Made by a program: the position numbers and the translations under genes
Shown: one piece after another, positions 11,316 to 22,977 of the stretch
Position numbering within the stretch: position 1 is the stretch's first letter
How the letters are laid out: each line of letters begins with the position of its first letter
Notes under the pieces: generated by a model
Database searches by the model: none
Told to the model about the DNA's origin: nothing
What the model saw: only the letters and a program-made list of their open reading frames with translations
Origin: Oegoconia quadripuncta
Lineage: Eukaryota; Arthropoda; Insecta; Lepidoptera; Autostichidae
Length of the DNA stretch: 64,000 nt
Direction: 5' to 3'
Assembly: GCA_949316235.1 (NCBI GenBank)
Contig: OX438742.1
Span: forward strand, 37,888,853 to 37,952,852

Positions 11316-11740
11316 AAATAATTTCTTAATTGTTAAGTACATCTGAAAGTTCAGCATATTGAAATCAAAAATTCTTTTTAGTGCGCCTGTAAAAACATTA
11401 TTTCATTAACGTCGGTTTGCGCGTATCGGCTTGTGCGATATTGCCTTTTATTTATTAATATATATAAACAAAATAAATCTTCTAGAATAAACCAATTGAA
11501 ACCACTAACAAATTTTATCTTTTTCACTTTCTGTTTTTAATTACTGTTTGAGTGTTAATATGAATTTAGTGTTGATAGACTCATGTCTACTCTATGTGAA
11601 AGTCATACATAAGTATGACTGTCACTACACTTAAGGCAAGTGCAAAGGTGACAGAGCTATGAATATCTATCGACATCGAAACCTTGAGTGTGTGAGAATC
11701 AGAAGTCTGGGTTTTGTAATTGGACTTGATTTTATTATTT

Positions 11741-11985
11741 ACTAGCTTTCCGCCCGCGATTTCGTCCGCGCGGAAGATTTCATCAAAATCGGTTCAGCAT
11801 AAAAATTTGCCTATACGTTCCAGGTCCTAATATAGACATATTAGGACCTGGAACTTATAGGCAAATTTAAACCTTAAACCAAATTTCATCCAAATCCGTC
11901 TAGCCGTTTTGGGGTGAAGAGGTAACAAATATACAAACATATACACTTACAAACTTTCGCTTTTATAATATTAGTTGGGATACAC
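11741..11985 (+). repeat. R-CGC repeat with internal hairpin
   Basis: Starts ACTAGCTTTCCGCCCGCGAT, TTCGTCCGCG, ends TTTCGCTTTTATAATATTAG after AACAAATATACAAACATA. It is a repeat type I know to be very common in Lepidoptera. A 66-bp hairpin (11803-11868) interrupts it. Confidence 0.75.
11803..11868. repeat. Hairpin inside R-CGC
   Basis: Arms of 31 bases (AAATTTGCCTATACGTTCCA... and its complement, one mismatch) separated by AGAC. Longer than chance and built from R-CGC sequence. Confidence 0.85.
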
Positions 11986-12059
11986 ACTATCTATTCACGT
12001 GACGTCATGATACAGTTCGAATGCCAGTCAGTCGGCTACCGTTCCCACATTCGTTAGTT

Positions 12060-12250
12060 AACGAGTTCGAAGTTTTAACCCTCGAGTTGTCGAGGGTTAA
12101 AAATAACGACTTATGTGTTTGACGGCGTGTCTGTGTGTGTGTCCAGTCTTTGCCTGAATGTATTTCAGTAATGCGTGGTCCGATTTATGTGCATTTTTTT
12201 AAATCTTAAATACTAAAAGAGAGATACTTAGTCATATTAGATGGAAATTG
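12060..12250 (-). repeat. Family G tail, minus strand
   Basis: TTTAACCCTCGAGTTGTCGA with its complement (a short palindrome), GTGTTTGACGGCGTGTCTGT, GTCCAGTCTTTGCCTGAATG and CAGTAATGCGTGGTCCGATT. Confidence 0.6.
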
Positions 12251-12599
12251 TTTAAGCCGTTTCGAAGACTTATAATTCTTAACTATTATTCTTAATCATA
12301 GTCTTATATTAAACGTAAATTTTAAAACACACATCTTTAACTAAGTAACCGCTCGTTCCCACTCTCATGTACAACTCACTCACATAAGCATTAACTCCAC
12401 TTCTGGTTCACAATACTATAACCTACTCTAGAATGTAATAACCTTCTATGAAAAACTACAAGGTAGAGTAGTGTCTAAAACAAGTTTTTAGAAATTTAAA
12501 AGGATGCCCTGATCATTGAGTATTTACGTCTTTTGGTAATGTAATAAAATATTATGTATTTGTATATAGCAGATGTACAGTATGATGACGGTATTAAAA

Positions 12600-12865
12600 G
12601 CTAAATTTGTAGAAATAGCTTAACTGTTTTTCATCAAACATGGCGAATAACTTGTTCCCTCCTTTAGACTTTAATTTAATAAGTATTTAAAAGCCAAAAA
12701 ACCCGATAGCATATTTTGTATTTTGCAGGCGCCATTTTGGAATTTTTTGCTATAAAATATATCCTATGATAGTCTAAAGATCTAGACGAATCGAACGACA
12801 TCTTGCATATCACAATCGGTCGAGCCATTTAGGCTACAGGAGAGAGATACATACGTACACTCGAA
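12600..12865 (+). repeat. Family G2 repeat
   Basis: AAGCTAAATTTGTAGAAATA, CATCAAACATGGCGAATAAC, CAAAAAACCCGATAGCATAT, GGCGCCATTTTGGAATTTTT, CACAATCGGTCGAGCCATTT and AGGCTACAGGAGAGAGATAC. It shares its first part with family G. A second copy of the last part is at 62520. Confidence 0.6.
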
Positions 12866-13439
12866 AAACACCCTTTTTGGGCCTGTCGGGTATTAAAAAA
12901 AAACCACACTTAAATTTGACAATGCATTACAGCAATATACGAGTATATATACATGATAAAAATAACAAAGACTGGAACACAGACAAGTCACAACTCCCTC
13001 AAACACAAAGTATAAGTGTAACGGATAACGTTTTATTTATATGGAGCGTAATCTTTCCAAAGCAATTCAAAGTAAGTTTATTTTGCAAATGGGTGCTGCA
13101 GTGATATTTCCTGCTGCATGCATCCGCACCAACTTTACAAAGCGCCGCGTCTGCAAGTGAGAGCTCTGTCGGCACCGCAATTTAAGAGGTCTCCTAATTT
13201 AGTCGGGGTTTGTATCAACCGCATTAGAATGCTTCACTCGTAAACACTAATGGATGCAGAGTGACAGTATGGGTCGGTAAAGACAAGGTAAGAATGGTTA
13301 GATGGTTATACGCTTGCACTGATACCATGCGTGTGACGTCAGTGAAGAGCTACGGCTAAGTAAGAGGTGGTACTAACATACTCGTATGTAGTAATCTGTA
13401 AGTGTTTTTTAACAATTTTGAAGGTAAAGTAATATTATA
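12866..13439. other. No gene seen
   Basis: Apparently unique. A moderately GC-rich stretch at 13095-13270 (CTGCTGCATGCATCCGCACC, GCGCCGCGTCTGCAAGTGAG) has no frame. Confidence 0.4.
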
Positions 13440-13825
13440 ATCTAACTACCTATTATTATAAATGCGAAAGTTTGGATGTTTGTTTGTTTCTTAATCACAG
13501 CGAAAGAGATTTTTTTTTTTAAAATTTTATTGGTAATACAGAATCAACAGCATCATTATAAAAAATATTACACAAAATTTACAAGCCAAAGTCATGCCAA
13601 TTACAGATTCTCATTTTTCATTTCGATTCTCTTAAAAAATAATTAGGTGGAAAGTCAGTATTAAATAATAATCATTATATAATCTAGAGGTAAAAAATTA
13701 ATAGTGAGACAAACTAAAACGAATTTGGATGAAATTTGGTATAGAGGTAGAACATACCCGAAACACAGGATATTTTTTATACCGATAAAATGCGTAGTTC
13801 CCGTGATAAACACACAGGTTAAACG
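13440..13825 (-). repeat. R-CGC repeat split by a retro-insertion
   Basis: Minus-strand halves lie at 13445-13508 (ATTATAAATGCGAAAGTTTG) and 13712-13820 (GAATTTGGATGAAATTTGGT, CAGGATATTTTTTATACC). Between them a T run at 13510 opens about 200 bp of a minus-strand poly-A element; GAGA borders both sides as a possible target duplication. Confidence 0.65.
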
Positions 13826-13826
13826 C

Positions 13827-14165
13827 CTCCGTGGTTCAATGTAAACAGTATTGGGTTTACGATTCGGAGGTCGCGGGTGCGATCCCAGCGGGGTACATGT
13901 TTAAGTACTCGGTTTAGTTGGTGGTAGGGCATTTTAAATGTCCGCCTGGCTAGCTACCACCATCTTATCTAAATCTGCCGCCAAGCAGCAATGTTAATAG
14001 CATTGTCGTGTTCCGGTTGTCAGAGATAAGATAGCCAGTTCCCCAAATGTGTTGGGGTTTCCGGGTCAGTACGCTTCCACCTTCGACCTCATCTTCACTT
14101 AACATCAGGTGTGATTGAGGTCAAGTACCAACCCGATATGCATAAAAAAAAACAAAAAAAAAAAA
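13827..14165 (+). repeat. SINE-C, full length reference copy
   Basis: tRNA-like head CGCCTCCGTGGTTCAATGTA and GGAGGTCGCGGGTGCGATCC (B box, one substitution), then GTACTCGGTTTAGTTGGTGG, ATCTTATCTAAATCTGCCGC, GTGTTCCGGTTGTCAGAGAT, TCATCTTCACTTAACATCAG and a poly-A tail after GATATGCATA. It was inserted beside a minus R-CGC copy. Confidence 0.88.
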
Positions 14166-14605
14166 ACAAATTTCCACGATAAAGTTATTCCACGCATGTG
14201 AAAATGATAGTTTATAATAATAGTAAATTTCACTACTTTTGTCGCAAACGGGTGGTTTGTCAGAGAAATCCCAAACATAAGCGTTTGTGTATTGCAAACA
14301 TTAACAGTTTAATTTTTGAAACAACATCCACGATTCACCATTTGAAATTTACAGAAATGCATAATGCTAAATTTCACTCAAATCCGCATTCAAGCGTCAC
14401 AACGTGATTGTAGAACCATAATTTAAACTTCGCCTGTGTAAACTACTCAATTAATCTGGATAAAAAATTCATCCATATTCTTTCGTTCCTGCGGCCGCCG
14501 CGATCGATAAAACAAATGCGCTGTCTGTTTTTGTGCTTTTAGTTGTTCAAAGCTACGGAACGGATTTTGATACGGTTTTCATCATTTAGAGAATTTATTC
14601 AGGTT

Positions 14606-14880
14606 TTTTTTTATCCACAAGGGGTTAGCACTTGACCTCAATCACACCTGATGTTAAGTGAAGATGAGGCCGAAAGTGGTAGCGTACTGACCCGGAAACC
14701 CCATCTTATTTGGGGGACTGGCCATCTTATCTCTGACAACCGGAACTCAACAATGCTATTAACATTGCTATTTGGCGGCAGATTTATATAAGATAGTGGT
14801 AGCTAGCCAGGCGGACATTAATATGCCCTACCACCAACCAAACCGAGTACTAAATATGCACCCCACTGGGGATCGATCGG
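14606..14880 (-). repeat. SINE-C, head truncated
   Basis: Minus strand of the family at 13827, from GATCCCCAGTGGGGTGCATA to GTGCTAACCCCTTGTGGATA and a short poly-A. The A-box part is missing. Confidence 0.82.
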
Positions 14881-16238
14881 TAAAATAATATAAATAAATA
14901 AATAAAACATAAAGTCACGTCCTTTATCCCAAATGGGGTGGTTAGCGATTTATCAATAAAAGCGTTTGGGTGTTCCAAAATTAAAAAAAATTATTATTTT
15001 TGGAAAATGTAAATTAACTATTGTTGTCCTATGTCGGGTTTTCTGGAAGATATCTCTATTAGGGATATCTCCGCCTCTTGTATCTCATTTATTTATAGCT
15101 AATTATCGTTGTAATTTTTTTTTATTTTATTAGGTACACCAACAGTATAACATATCACACTCTTATTGTTGTTTAATTTTTTTAAGTGTTATACTTATAA
15201 ATAAATTAATTAAAAGGGTATTTACATGTTTACATTAAAATATCAATATTTTCGTTTATAAGTTTTGTTTCAGGCATTGCTTTAAATAGTTATTAAGTTC
15301 AACGTTTGGAAAAAACGTTTTTCTCTAAACAGTCGTACAACTGCCAGAGTTCCATATTGTTGCAATTAAGTAGTCTTGTCGAATAACGGTTTCTCGAAAA
15401 TCAGTTTTCTTAAAGTTCTAATAACGATTTGTGTTTATAAAAATATATTTAAAAAAATAGTGAATCTTTTGACGAAAAGTGCTGCTGCAGCACTTAAATT
15501 GTAGATGATTCGTTTATTATTATTATTTGTGTTAACAAAATTGTTATTTGTTTAATGTCCAATCGTACGAGAGTAATAAATTTGAATATTGTATACAGAG
15601 TGTAAATTTAAGTACATTTAAGCCTTATAGGTACTATGTTGTAACTTGAGTATATTACATTGAACCCAGTAATTGTATATTTTGGATTTTTATGTAATAA
15701 AACTTCTCTTTGTATTTTTTTAAATTGCTAAGTTTAATGAAAGTACACTCTGTATAAGCCCTGTCTGTTACTGCTAAGTAAGTACACTTTTCGAGCAACC
15801 GTATTGAAAAATATAACCATATTATCAAATATTCATAGGTCTGTACCTACTTTTTGCCTAGTTTGAGAGACTCCATAATTGGCGAGTCTGAAATATTTAC
15901 TTATCGTACAACGGGAGCTGGAAACCTGAAAAACAAGTACAAAATAAGTTTCACGGCAGACAGTATACACGCGCCGAACATAAACGTCAATTTGTTTTAG
16001 CGTATCCCTCGCTTCATTTGAGATGAACAGGTGAGCAGCCCGGATTGTGTCGTATGCTCCTCATGATTAATTCAAACATAGGTTCCTCGGCATAGCTACA
16101 TGTATAGCTAGGGCTGGTGTGTCAATCTAATGCTTAACTAATCCAAACTGCTAACCGACGATGGAATTTAGGTCGGTATAGTATAGTATAGTCTTTAATC
16201 AATGTGCGTTGCCAGTGACTTAAAACACTGAAACTAAT
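14881..16238. other. No gene; repeat scraps
   Basis: A family H scrap (14935-14990) and a T run at 15112-15125 that may mark the tail of a minus-strand retroelement. The rest is AT-rich. Confidence 0.4.
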
Positions 16239-16527
16239 GCCCGTATTAATATACCATTCTCAAGATTGAGAACAGTCTTGTGACCGGTCTCATAGGTTAA
16301 CGTGTTGATTAATAAACTTAACCTAAGACCTGAAAAGCAGTGCATACTCCAGCAGTACTCACTTGAGAGGTGCGCGTATTAATAAACGAAACTCAAGACC
16401 TCAGCTCAGTAGACCTCAAGATTGGTTTATAAATTAGCACGGAGTTTGAGATAGCGTCAACTGCTTAAGACGCATCTCGGTTGACACAGCCTCAAGACTT
16501 CTATTGAGATTGATTTATTAATACGGA
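16239..16527. mobile_element. MITE-A, about 290 bp
   Basis: Ends GCCCGTATTAATATACCATT and GATTGATTTATTAATACGG. The interior aligns with 7780-8102 (GAGAACAGTCTTGTGACCGG, GACCTCAAGATTGGTTTATA, TAGCGTCAACTGCTTAAGAC). Confidence 0.8.
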
Positions 16528-16569
16528 CCTTAGTATCTTCCTATGGGCCTCATGGTCACGCAACTAGTT

Positions 16570-16790
16570 ATGGTGAGGGAGATCTAATCAGGAATGAAGA
16601 AATTCGTAGAAGAACGAGAATCACTGACATAGTCCAACCGCTTAGTAAGTTGAAGTGGCAGTTGGCAGGATAATGGGTCGAAGCGCTGATGGGGTATTAC
16701 GAGCAGCGTAAGACGTCCAGAAGGGCAAATACGCTGGAGGAAGACTTCTTTCCACAAGTCGCTTTGGAAATATATAGGGAAGGCCTATGT
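16570..16790 (+). pseudogene. RTE-type retrotransposon C-terminal remnant
   Basis: The frame reads G-D-L-I-R-N-E-E-I-R-R-R-T-R, then I-T-D-I-V and LSKLKWQLAG before a stop at 16672. The intact insect LINE motif is R-N-E-x-I-R-R-R-T-x-V-T-D followed by K-L-K-W-Q-W-A-G-H, which I know from RTE-like elements. A shifted continuation still shows the A-D-G-R-W-like part. Frameshifts and stops make it dead. Confidence 0.7.
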
Positions 16791-17227
16791 TCACTAATTC
16801 AAATACTAATTCAGTGCTTATAAATCAAGGGATCCAAGTGGATATAAACAATCTAGAGCAGAAATACAATATAATTTCTAGACGTTCTCTTAGACGATAG
16901 AATATGTAACTTCTATGGAAACAGCACCCGTAGCATGACGTCGTATGTCGCATGCGAGGCGACGTGAGGGATAGTTGTATATTTCGTTCAAACGAATAAG
17001 CAGGACAAATATTACGACGACATAAACGTTATCTGTGACCCTTTTGGTGTTGCGGGTGTCCATGGGCGGCGGTGATTGCTTTCCATCAGGTGACCAGCAT
17101 GCTCGTTTGCCGCCCTATCATATAAAATAAAAAAATAAATAAATAAAATAAATTCAGAATTTGAGCACGGATCACAGACGCCCAGTCAGCGGCATATTTT
17201 ATTTCGAACTCATTTTAAACGGTTGAA

Positions 17228-17687
17228 TCACGCCGCAAGGTGGCGTGGCAAGTGCTGCGAGGCAATTCTCTGCTTGAAAATAATTAATTCAAATAGAAAC
17301 GAATTTTGAATATATAAACACAAGATATCTTCTATATTGGTGCTTTCTACAATACTGAACATCCAGTATTTTATGTCTACGGTTGCCTCATCATTGTGCA
17401 AGACGTTTTGCAAGGCCAACGTTGGCATTTTTCTTTCCTAAGACGTGTACTAGTTGTGTGTAAAGTTGGTTAGGCAGCGGTTTTAGGAACATCCAACCCT
17501 TTATATCAGCGTGCAACACGAAAAGGGTGGGTATCAATTTCAAAGGGTTTACGTATTCACTATAATCTTTCTCTCCACTTTGGAACGATACGATGGCAAT
17601 TTCTTCGTATCGAGGTGATCCTTTAATGATAATATGAACATGGAGCCACAATTTAATTATAAATGGGGTTCGTACGAATACAGTCAA
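17228..17687 (-). pseudogene. Frameshifted protein-like remnant, possibly exonuclease-like
   Basis: Two overlapping minus-strand frames (17687-17391 and 17428-17228) read as one protein broken by a frameshift near 17400-17425. The first contains SPRYEEIAIVSFQSGEKDYS then EYVNPLKLI, and later D-I-K-G and K-P-L-P. The spacing of E-E-I-A-I-V-S-F and Y-V-x-P-x-K-x-I resembles the start of DEDDh 3'-5' exonuclease domains found in some insect mobile-element proteins, but the catalytic D-x-E pair is not clearly present. Composition looks protein-like, without the low-complexity runs of the neighbouring DNA. Identification is tentative. Confidence 0.3.
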
Positions 17688-17739
17688 ACAGAGATAGTTG
17701 TAGCAGATCGTGTCTTATAATAATTTAAGTAATTTACTG

Positions 17740-17850
17740 TTACAATACAATACAAATACACTTTATTGTACAACAGAAAAGAAAATACAGTTACGGAAAG
17801 TGTTAAAAATAGAACGTACAATTTGGCGACCTCATCACTAAAATTAAATA
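17740..17850 (-). mobile_element. L3 LINE 3' UTR, minus strand
   Basis: Minus strand reads GATGAGGTCGCCAAATTG, ... and ends CAATAAAGTGTATTTGTATT. Shorter and more diverged than 11180-11315. Confidence 0.55.
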
Positions 17851-18106
17851 TAAATTATTTTACACTTAAGAGCTTTGCCTCAGGTAAGTGATATTATTGT
17901 CTTAGTGAGAAATATTGATTATTTAAACCTAATTTGGGACATATTAAACCATATTTATGTTAGTTTTAAGTTTTACGGTATTCGAGAAAAATCCGTTTTT
18001 ATATACAAAAACAAAATTTTAAATAGGCAGACCGTATATATACTGTAGAACAGAAAATATTGTATTTGTTGAGAGTGTGCCTTTCAATAGCGTGTTAATT
18101 GAGAGT

Positions 18107-18448
18107 AAGGCACTAGTCACACCAAGGCCGAAGAAGCGATTAGTTGTCGATTATTTTCTCGCTCAAGAAACGAACAAGTGTCGGTAAAAGAGAGGGATAT
18201 ATTTATATTTCATCGCTGGCTGTTCACACTGCCGGTGACGACTCTCTCTTCACTAGTTGACAGCAGCTGTAAGCGATGAAACTAGCTCAGCGATACTCGC
18301 TAAGCGATGTCCGCTTGGCGGTCAGAGTTCAGGCTTGCCTGAGCGACAAAACTACTATACACTTGCTTCTCGCTGCTTACCAACTCGTTTCTAGTTTCTA
18401 GCTTTAATCGCTTCTCGTTCATCGTCGGCGATGGGACCAGTGCCTAAC
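18107..18448. mobile_element. MITE-C, about 340 bp
   Basis: Ends TAAGGCACTAGTCACACC and GATGGGACCAGTGCCTAA are inverted. Subterminal GAAGAAGCGATTAG faces CTTTAATCGCTTCTCG, and the interior has several TCGCT/AGCGA palindromes, so the element can fold extensively. Class not assigned. Confidence 0.7.
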
Positions 18449-18829
18449 CATAAAAAAATCAGGGATCAAAAAAAATCTAACAAATTATGACTTTGTATTT
18501 AAATAACATTGGCCGGAAATCATCTAAATGACTAACTATTTAAAAAGGCTTTCCGACCTTCTTAACACCCTGTATGACTCTCTCGAAAGGAAAATGCTTT
18601 TGCTTCACGCTTAGTTTTTCACCACAGCCCTTAAAGCCATGAAGGAATAACAATTTTGCGCCCGGCATAATTAAAATCTTTTTTGATTCATGCCATTCAT
18701 TCCATAGAATAAACACGACTTCGCATCGTACCGCTGCGCTGTTCCGGCCGCATAGCGCTGCTTTCAGTGTATGGGAGCTTGAATCTGACGTAATGAGTTA
18801 TTTTTAATTAGTCGTTGATACCAAAGGGT

Positions 18830-19200
18830 ACGCTCGTGTAATCATGATTACAAATACTTTTCCAAAAAAGCAACATTTTTAAATTACTTTATATTTTTTT
18901 TAGTTTTTGTATAAATAAATAACAGGGGTTCTTGATAACAAAAACTTTTTCTAAAGAAACAACCTTTTCGCCGGGGTGAAATTAAATATAATAATATAAA
19001 TATATAAAAAATAAAAAGTGGTTTGTAATCATGAGGACATACACGTGATTACAAATAATTTTCCCAAGAAAGCAACATTTTAAAATTATTTTCTGTTTTT
19101 TTTTTAAGTTTTTGCACAAATAACTAGTGAATAAGTGAAACTGTCATGAATATGATAACAAAAACTTTTTCCAAAGAAACCATCTCTTCGCCGGGGTCGT
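18830..19200 (+). repeat. Local tandem duplication, unit about 200 bp
   Basis: GATTACAAATACTTTTCCAA with AAGCAACATTTTTAAATTA and AACAAAAACTTTTTCTAAAG, AAACAACCTTTTCGCCGGGG (18847-18979) recurs as GATTACAAATAATTTTCCCA and AACAAAAACTTTTTCCAAAG, AAACCATCTCTTCGCCGGGG (19047-19197). Confidence 0.75.
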
Positions 19201-19436
19201 GGTCGTCCGACACCAACCAATTAATAAAAGAGTGTCTGATTTGCTAATCCTAGCTTCAGGCGATATCAGGGCGGGCGCCTTCTTCACGCAAAGACTGTCT
19301 GACAGTGCAGTAGGAGAGCTCGAGGCGATACACTCTTTATAACTATGTAACTTTAATCATTTTTATTTTCCGAGTAGGTATCAGAAATTAATGTATTCAT
19401 TTTTTGTACAATAAACCGTTTAGAAACAAACAACCT

Positions 19437-19655
19437 TTTTTTTGTACACACCTCATGTTAAGTGAAGATGAGGTCGAAGGTGAAAGCGTACTGACCCGGA
19501 AACCCCAACACATGGCTATCTTATCTTTGACAACCGGAACACAACAATGCAATTAACATTGCTGCTTGGCGGCAGATTTAGAAAAGATGATGGTAGCTAT
19601 CCAGGCGGACATTTAAAATGCCCTACCACCAACCAAACCGAGTACTTAACATCAA
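19437..19655 (-). repeat. SINE-C, 5'-truncated
   Basis: Minus strand begins at GTACTCGGTTTGGTTGGTGG and runs to AACATGAGGTGTGTACAAAA. A short deletion removes the TTTGGGGGA part after CCAACACAT. Confidence 0.78.
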
Positions 19656-20095
19656 CATCCAACATAGAACATCCTCCTTTTTTCAGAGTCTGATAAGAAT
19701 TTGAATTTGCGGCACTTTACATAACATAACAACAATCAGACATTTTCCTACAAAAATTTTCAAAGATCTGCTACAGTTTACTAATTGCTGTACGATATCT
19801 ACTTTGGCTCATGGTTTAATATTTCTAACATACTTTTTTTAATATGATTTACCATTTTTCTGACAGAGTTATTAAAAGTTGGTAAAATGTAGTGCCGCGG
19901 GGCTTCATAGTTTGATAACATTACAGGAAGGACGATTATATTAATATTTTCTCTTTCTGTCTAAAGAAAACTCAATCTGTCAGACTCAGAGTTTGTGTTC
20001 AAAGGAAAGTAAAATATTTTAACAAGAAGTTGAGTTTGATGTTTATTTTAGAAAGGCAATGTAACCCTGTGAGCTCACTAGCATAAATATATACC

Positions 20096-20560
20096 TTCCT
20101 AGCCTTTCGCCCGCAACTTCGTCCGCGTGGATATCGAAATAAATAGATAGAAATAAATGATAAATAAATAAATAAATAAATAAATAAAAGTGTACACGCA
20201 AAATCCCGTATTTACCGTTCTCGTCAAAAGTTCTCGAAAATTTATTTTTACAAAATTTACAAATTTTTTGTTTTACAAAACCCTATCGTAGCGAGTGTTT
20301 CACCCGTAGCGATTACGGTTTCCGTTTCTGTAAAATTTTCCCGTCACCTAAGTAGAAATTGAACTCACAAAATCCTGTTTATTATTCCCGTGGTAATTTC
20401 CCGGTCCACAGGGAACTTCGGGACATCCGGGAAATTCGTTCTTAGCTGACGTCTTTTATGTAAAACTATCCTGCCAAATTTCAGCTTTATACGGCGTCGA
20501 GTAGTTTTCGAGAGTTCGTGACTAAATAGTCAGTGCGGACCTTTAGCTTTTATAGATAAT
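20096..20560 (+). repeat. R-CGC repeat, expanded copy
   Basis: CCTAGCCTTTCGCCCGCAAC, TTCGTCCGCGTGG, then an AAATA tandem run (20157-20187), a diverged middle (CCGTCACCTAAGTAGAAATT) and TCCTGCCAAATTTCAGCTTT, TACGGCGTCGAGTAGTTTTC near the 3' side. Confidence 0.55.
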
Positions 20561-20659
20561 AAAAACAATATTATTTTGAGAACGTTATAGATGTGACATA
20601 AAACAATATAACGAGACATCGGGTTACACATTGAGTCACAGAGTTCTAATTTTGTCCAA

Positions 20660-20850
20660 CAGTTCAAAAACTATCCCGTTTTTTATGACATTGCATTTCA
20701 AAATTTAAAAACCAAAATTGCTCTTGCCCAATCCATTATGCTGCCGATTTTAGACTACGCTGATATTTCCTTTAAGCAACTTTGTAATGCAATGCAAAAT
20801 AAACAATTAAACGAACTTTCTTATGTAGATTTAAATTTCAATGTCATGTC
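20660..20850 (+). pseudogene. Reverse transcriptase thumb-region fragment
   Basis: The frame LKTKIALAQSIMLPILDYAD followed by ISFKQLCNAMQNK resembles the region just after the polymerase core of non-LTR reverse transcriptases, where the usual pattern is L-I-L-P-x-L-D-Y-x-D followed by L-x-R-L-Q-N. The similarity fails after about 20825. The frame stays open to 20971 by chance. Confidence 0.55.
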
Positions 20851-20971
20851 AATATTTTTCCGTTCGTCTACTGTTTGTGGGAATTATTTCAGATTTTTAT
20901 TATTTCTTATATTACAAGTAATTCATGAAGTAGCATTTTTATTTATAAGTCTTATAATTTGTGCATTCTAA

Positions 20972-22589
20972 CTTTTGAAGCTTAATAATGGCAGAATATT
21001 GTGCAGCAAACGTTAGAGATGGTGTACAAGTGAAGGGAAGTGTAAATTAAAGTGCGTAACGGAGCTTTCGGGTTCCCACAAGAAGCCGCCAAAATCTTTT
21101 GTAAAGCATTCTGCCACTTTACTGAAGAATGACTTGACCGTGACTAGACTCTGTATACGCCAAGTATACGACGAATTACTTGTTTTGACTGAGACTGACT
21201 TACAAACTGAAGAAATAAGAGAAATAAGACATGGCTGTTATGGGCTAGATCCCTTTGCCTTCTCCTAAAGGAGAGAATGAAACCAAAAAAAAAAAAATCA
21301 ATTGAACACCAGTTTTTGGAAATATTTTCGGTTTTTGGAAGAGAAACCGCATAGAGCACTTCGATTCTGGCCTAAAACAATTAAGTGGATTCGTTTTGTT
21401 TTGGATTTTTATTGGCAGGTAGGTATTTATGACCGTTTTTATAATTAAAAAAAGTAATGCTTTTATTTAATAAGCAAACTGAGAACCCTTCTGTTATGTG
21501 CTGTTCTTGCCCGTAAGTATGGTCGAATTCAGGATATGCTCAAGTTTTATAAAATATTTATAGATAGTTGTTACTTAGTAGAGCTGACGTTACTTTAAAA
21601 AAATTATTAAATATTAATAAAATTTTACAGAGCTGACATTATTAATAAAATAATTTTAAATTCGTTACTCCACGGGAAGCCGTTTGAATTGGATTAGAAC
21701 TTTAGACATGATTTGTGTTTATAAGAAACATGCAAAAAATCATACTGATACATGAGATAGACAGATAAAACATTTATTTGCTTATAACTAAAACACATAC
21801 AAAACATTCGACTGCACAATTATTCTGCTTGGTGATACGGTTTTCGAAATGTAGCCTTATTTCACATTTGCATTTTACTTAACCTTCATCCACACATCAG
21901 TATTTTGGAAATATTTTCAATATATATTTACAGATTTATTTACTATAGATGTTAAACTTATTTTATTTCAATTATTTAAATATAAATATTTCCTGCGCGG
22001 ACTAAAATATTCTTGGAAACAAATTTCTCTGACCAATCCATTTAGGAAAAACTCGTGATATTCAACTATTTAATTCTAATCTATATCTAATACTCGTATA
22101 TACAACTACCAATTTTATAAAACATACTAAAAAATAAATGACATGAGTAAATAAAAACTTAACTTGAATAACTAACCTAAAAAGCCTCATCGCTGTTTAG
22201 AAAGTGGCACATGTTCGGCTCAAGAGTGTCTATGGATTAGCTAAAGAAGATTTTGTATATGAATATGCAACAGCAGCTGATGCAAATTTATAGTTTGTTA
22301 CATCAACGTAGCAATGACAGAGGGCACGGTTCATATCTCACTATAAGCACTGCAACGTTCGCAGATCTACAGAATGTACTTGTAACATAGTAAATAGATA
22401 TATTATTTAAGGCGAACCAGACGCCAATAACCCTTCCCACCCGCCCCACCTGCGTCGTCCTAAAAAGCCGAGGCGTGTAGCATTTAGTACATATAATAGC
22501 ATCATGATACAAATTCCAATGCAAAATGTACTGGTGGCTAGTTTAGTTATTTAGTTTTAAAATGAAGTACCAAGATAGATTAAAGTCAT
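20972..22589. other. No gene seen
   Basis: AT-rich, mostly single-copy in appearance. Minus frames at 21144-21359 and 22303-22524 lack motifs and good splice context. Confidence 0.4.
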
Positions 22590-22735
22590 ATTTTCAACCC
22601 CCGATGAATCAACGGGTGTTATGTGTTGGCGGGTTTGTGTGTGTATGTCCAGTCTGTGTTAGGACGTATTTCAGTAATGTGATTTAAGAAAATTTAAAGA
22701 TGTTTCGAAGTAATATATCTTTAAGCAAAGTTTAA
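22590..22735 (-). repeat. Family G tail, minus strand
   Basis: TTTCAACCCCCGATGAATCA, ACGGGTGTTATGTGTTGGCG, GTATGTCCAGTCTGTGTTAG and GACGTATTTCAGTAATGTG. Confidence 0.6.
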
Positions 22736-22977
22736 TTGGTGTCTTTTAATGATATCATAGTTTTCTTTTTGATTTATTCTCCAACAAGGTTCGAAGGTCT
22801 TAGCCTTCCTTTGGATATGAGCCCATACAGCCTAGTCTTCTGTAGTATTCCTTCTTCTGCAGTAAAAATTCAGTATAAAGAGACAGAATGCTTTACGGAA
22901 GATTTTGGCAGCTTCTTGTGAGAACGAGCAAGGCTCGTCACGCTTTAATTTACATTACCCTTCACTTGTACGCCGAC

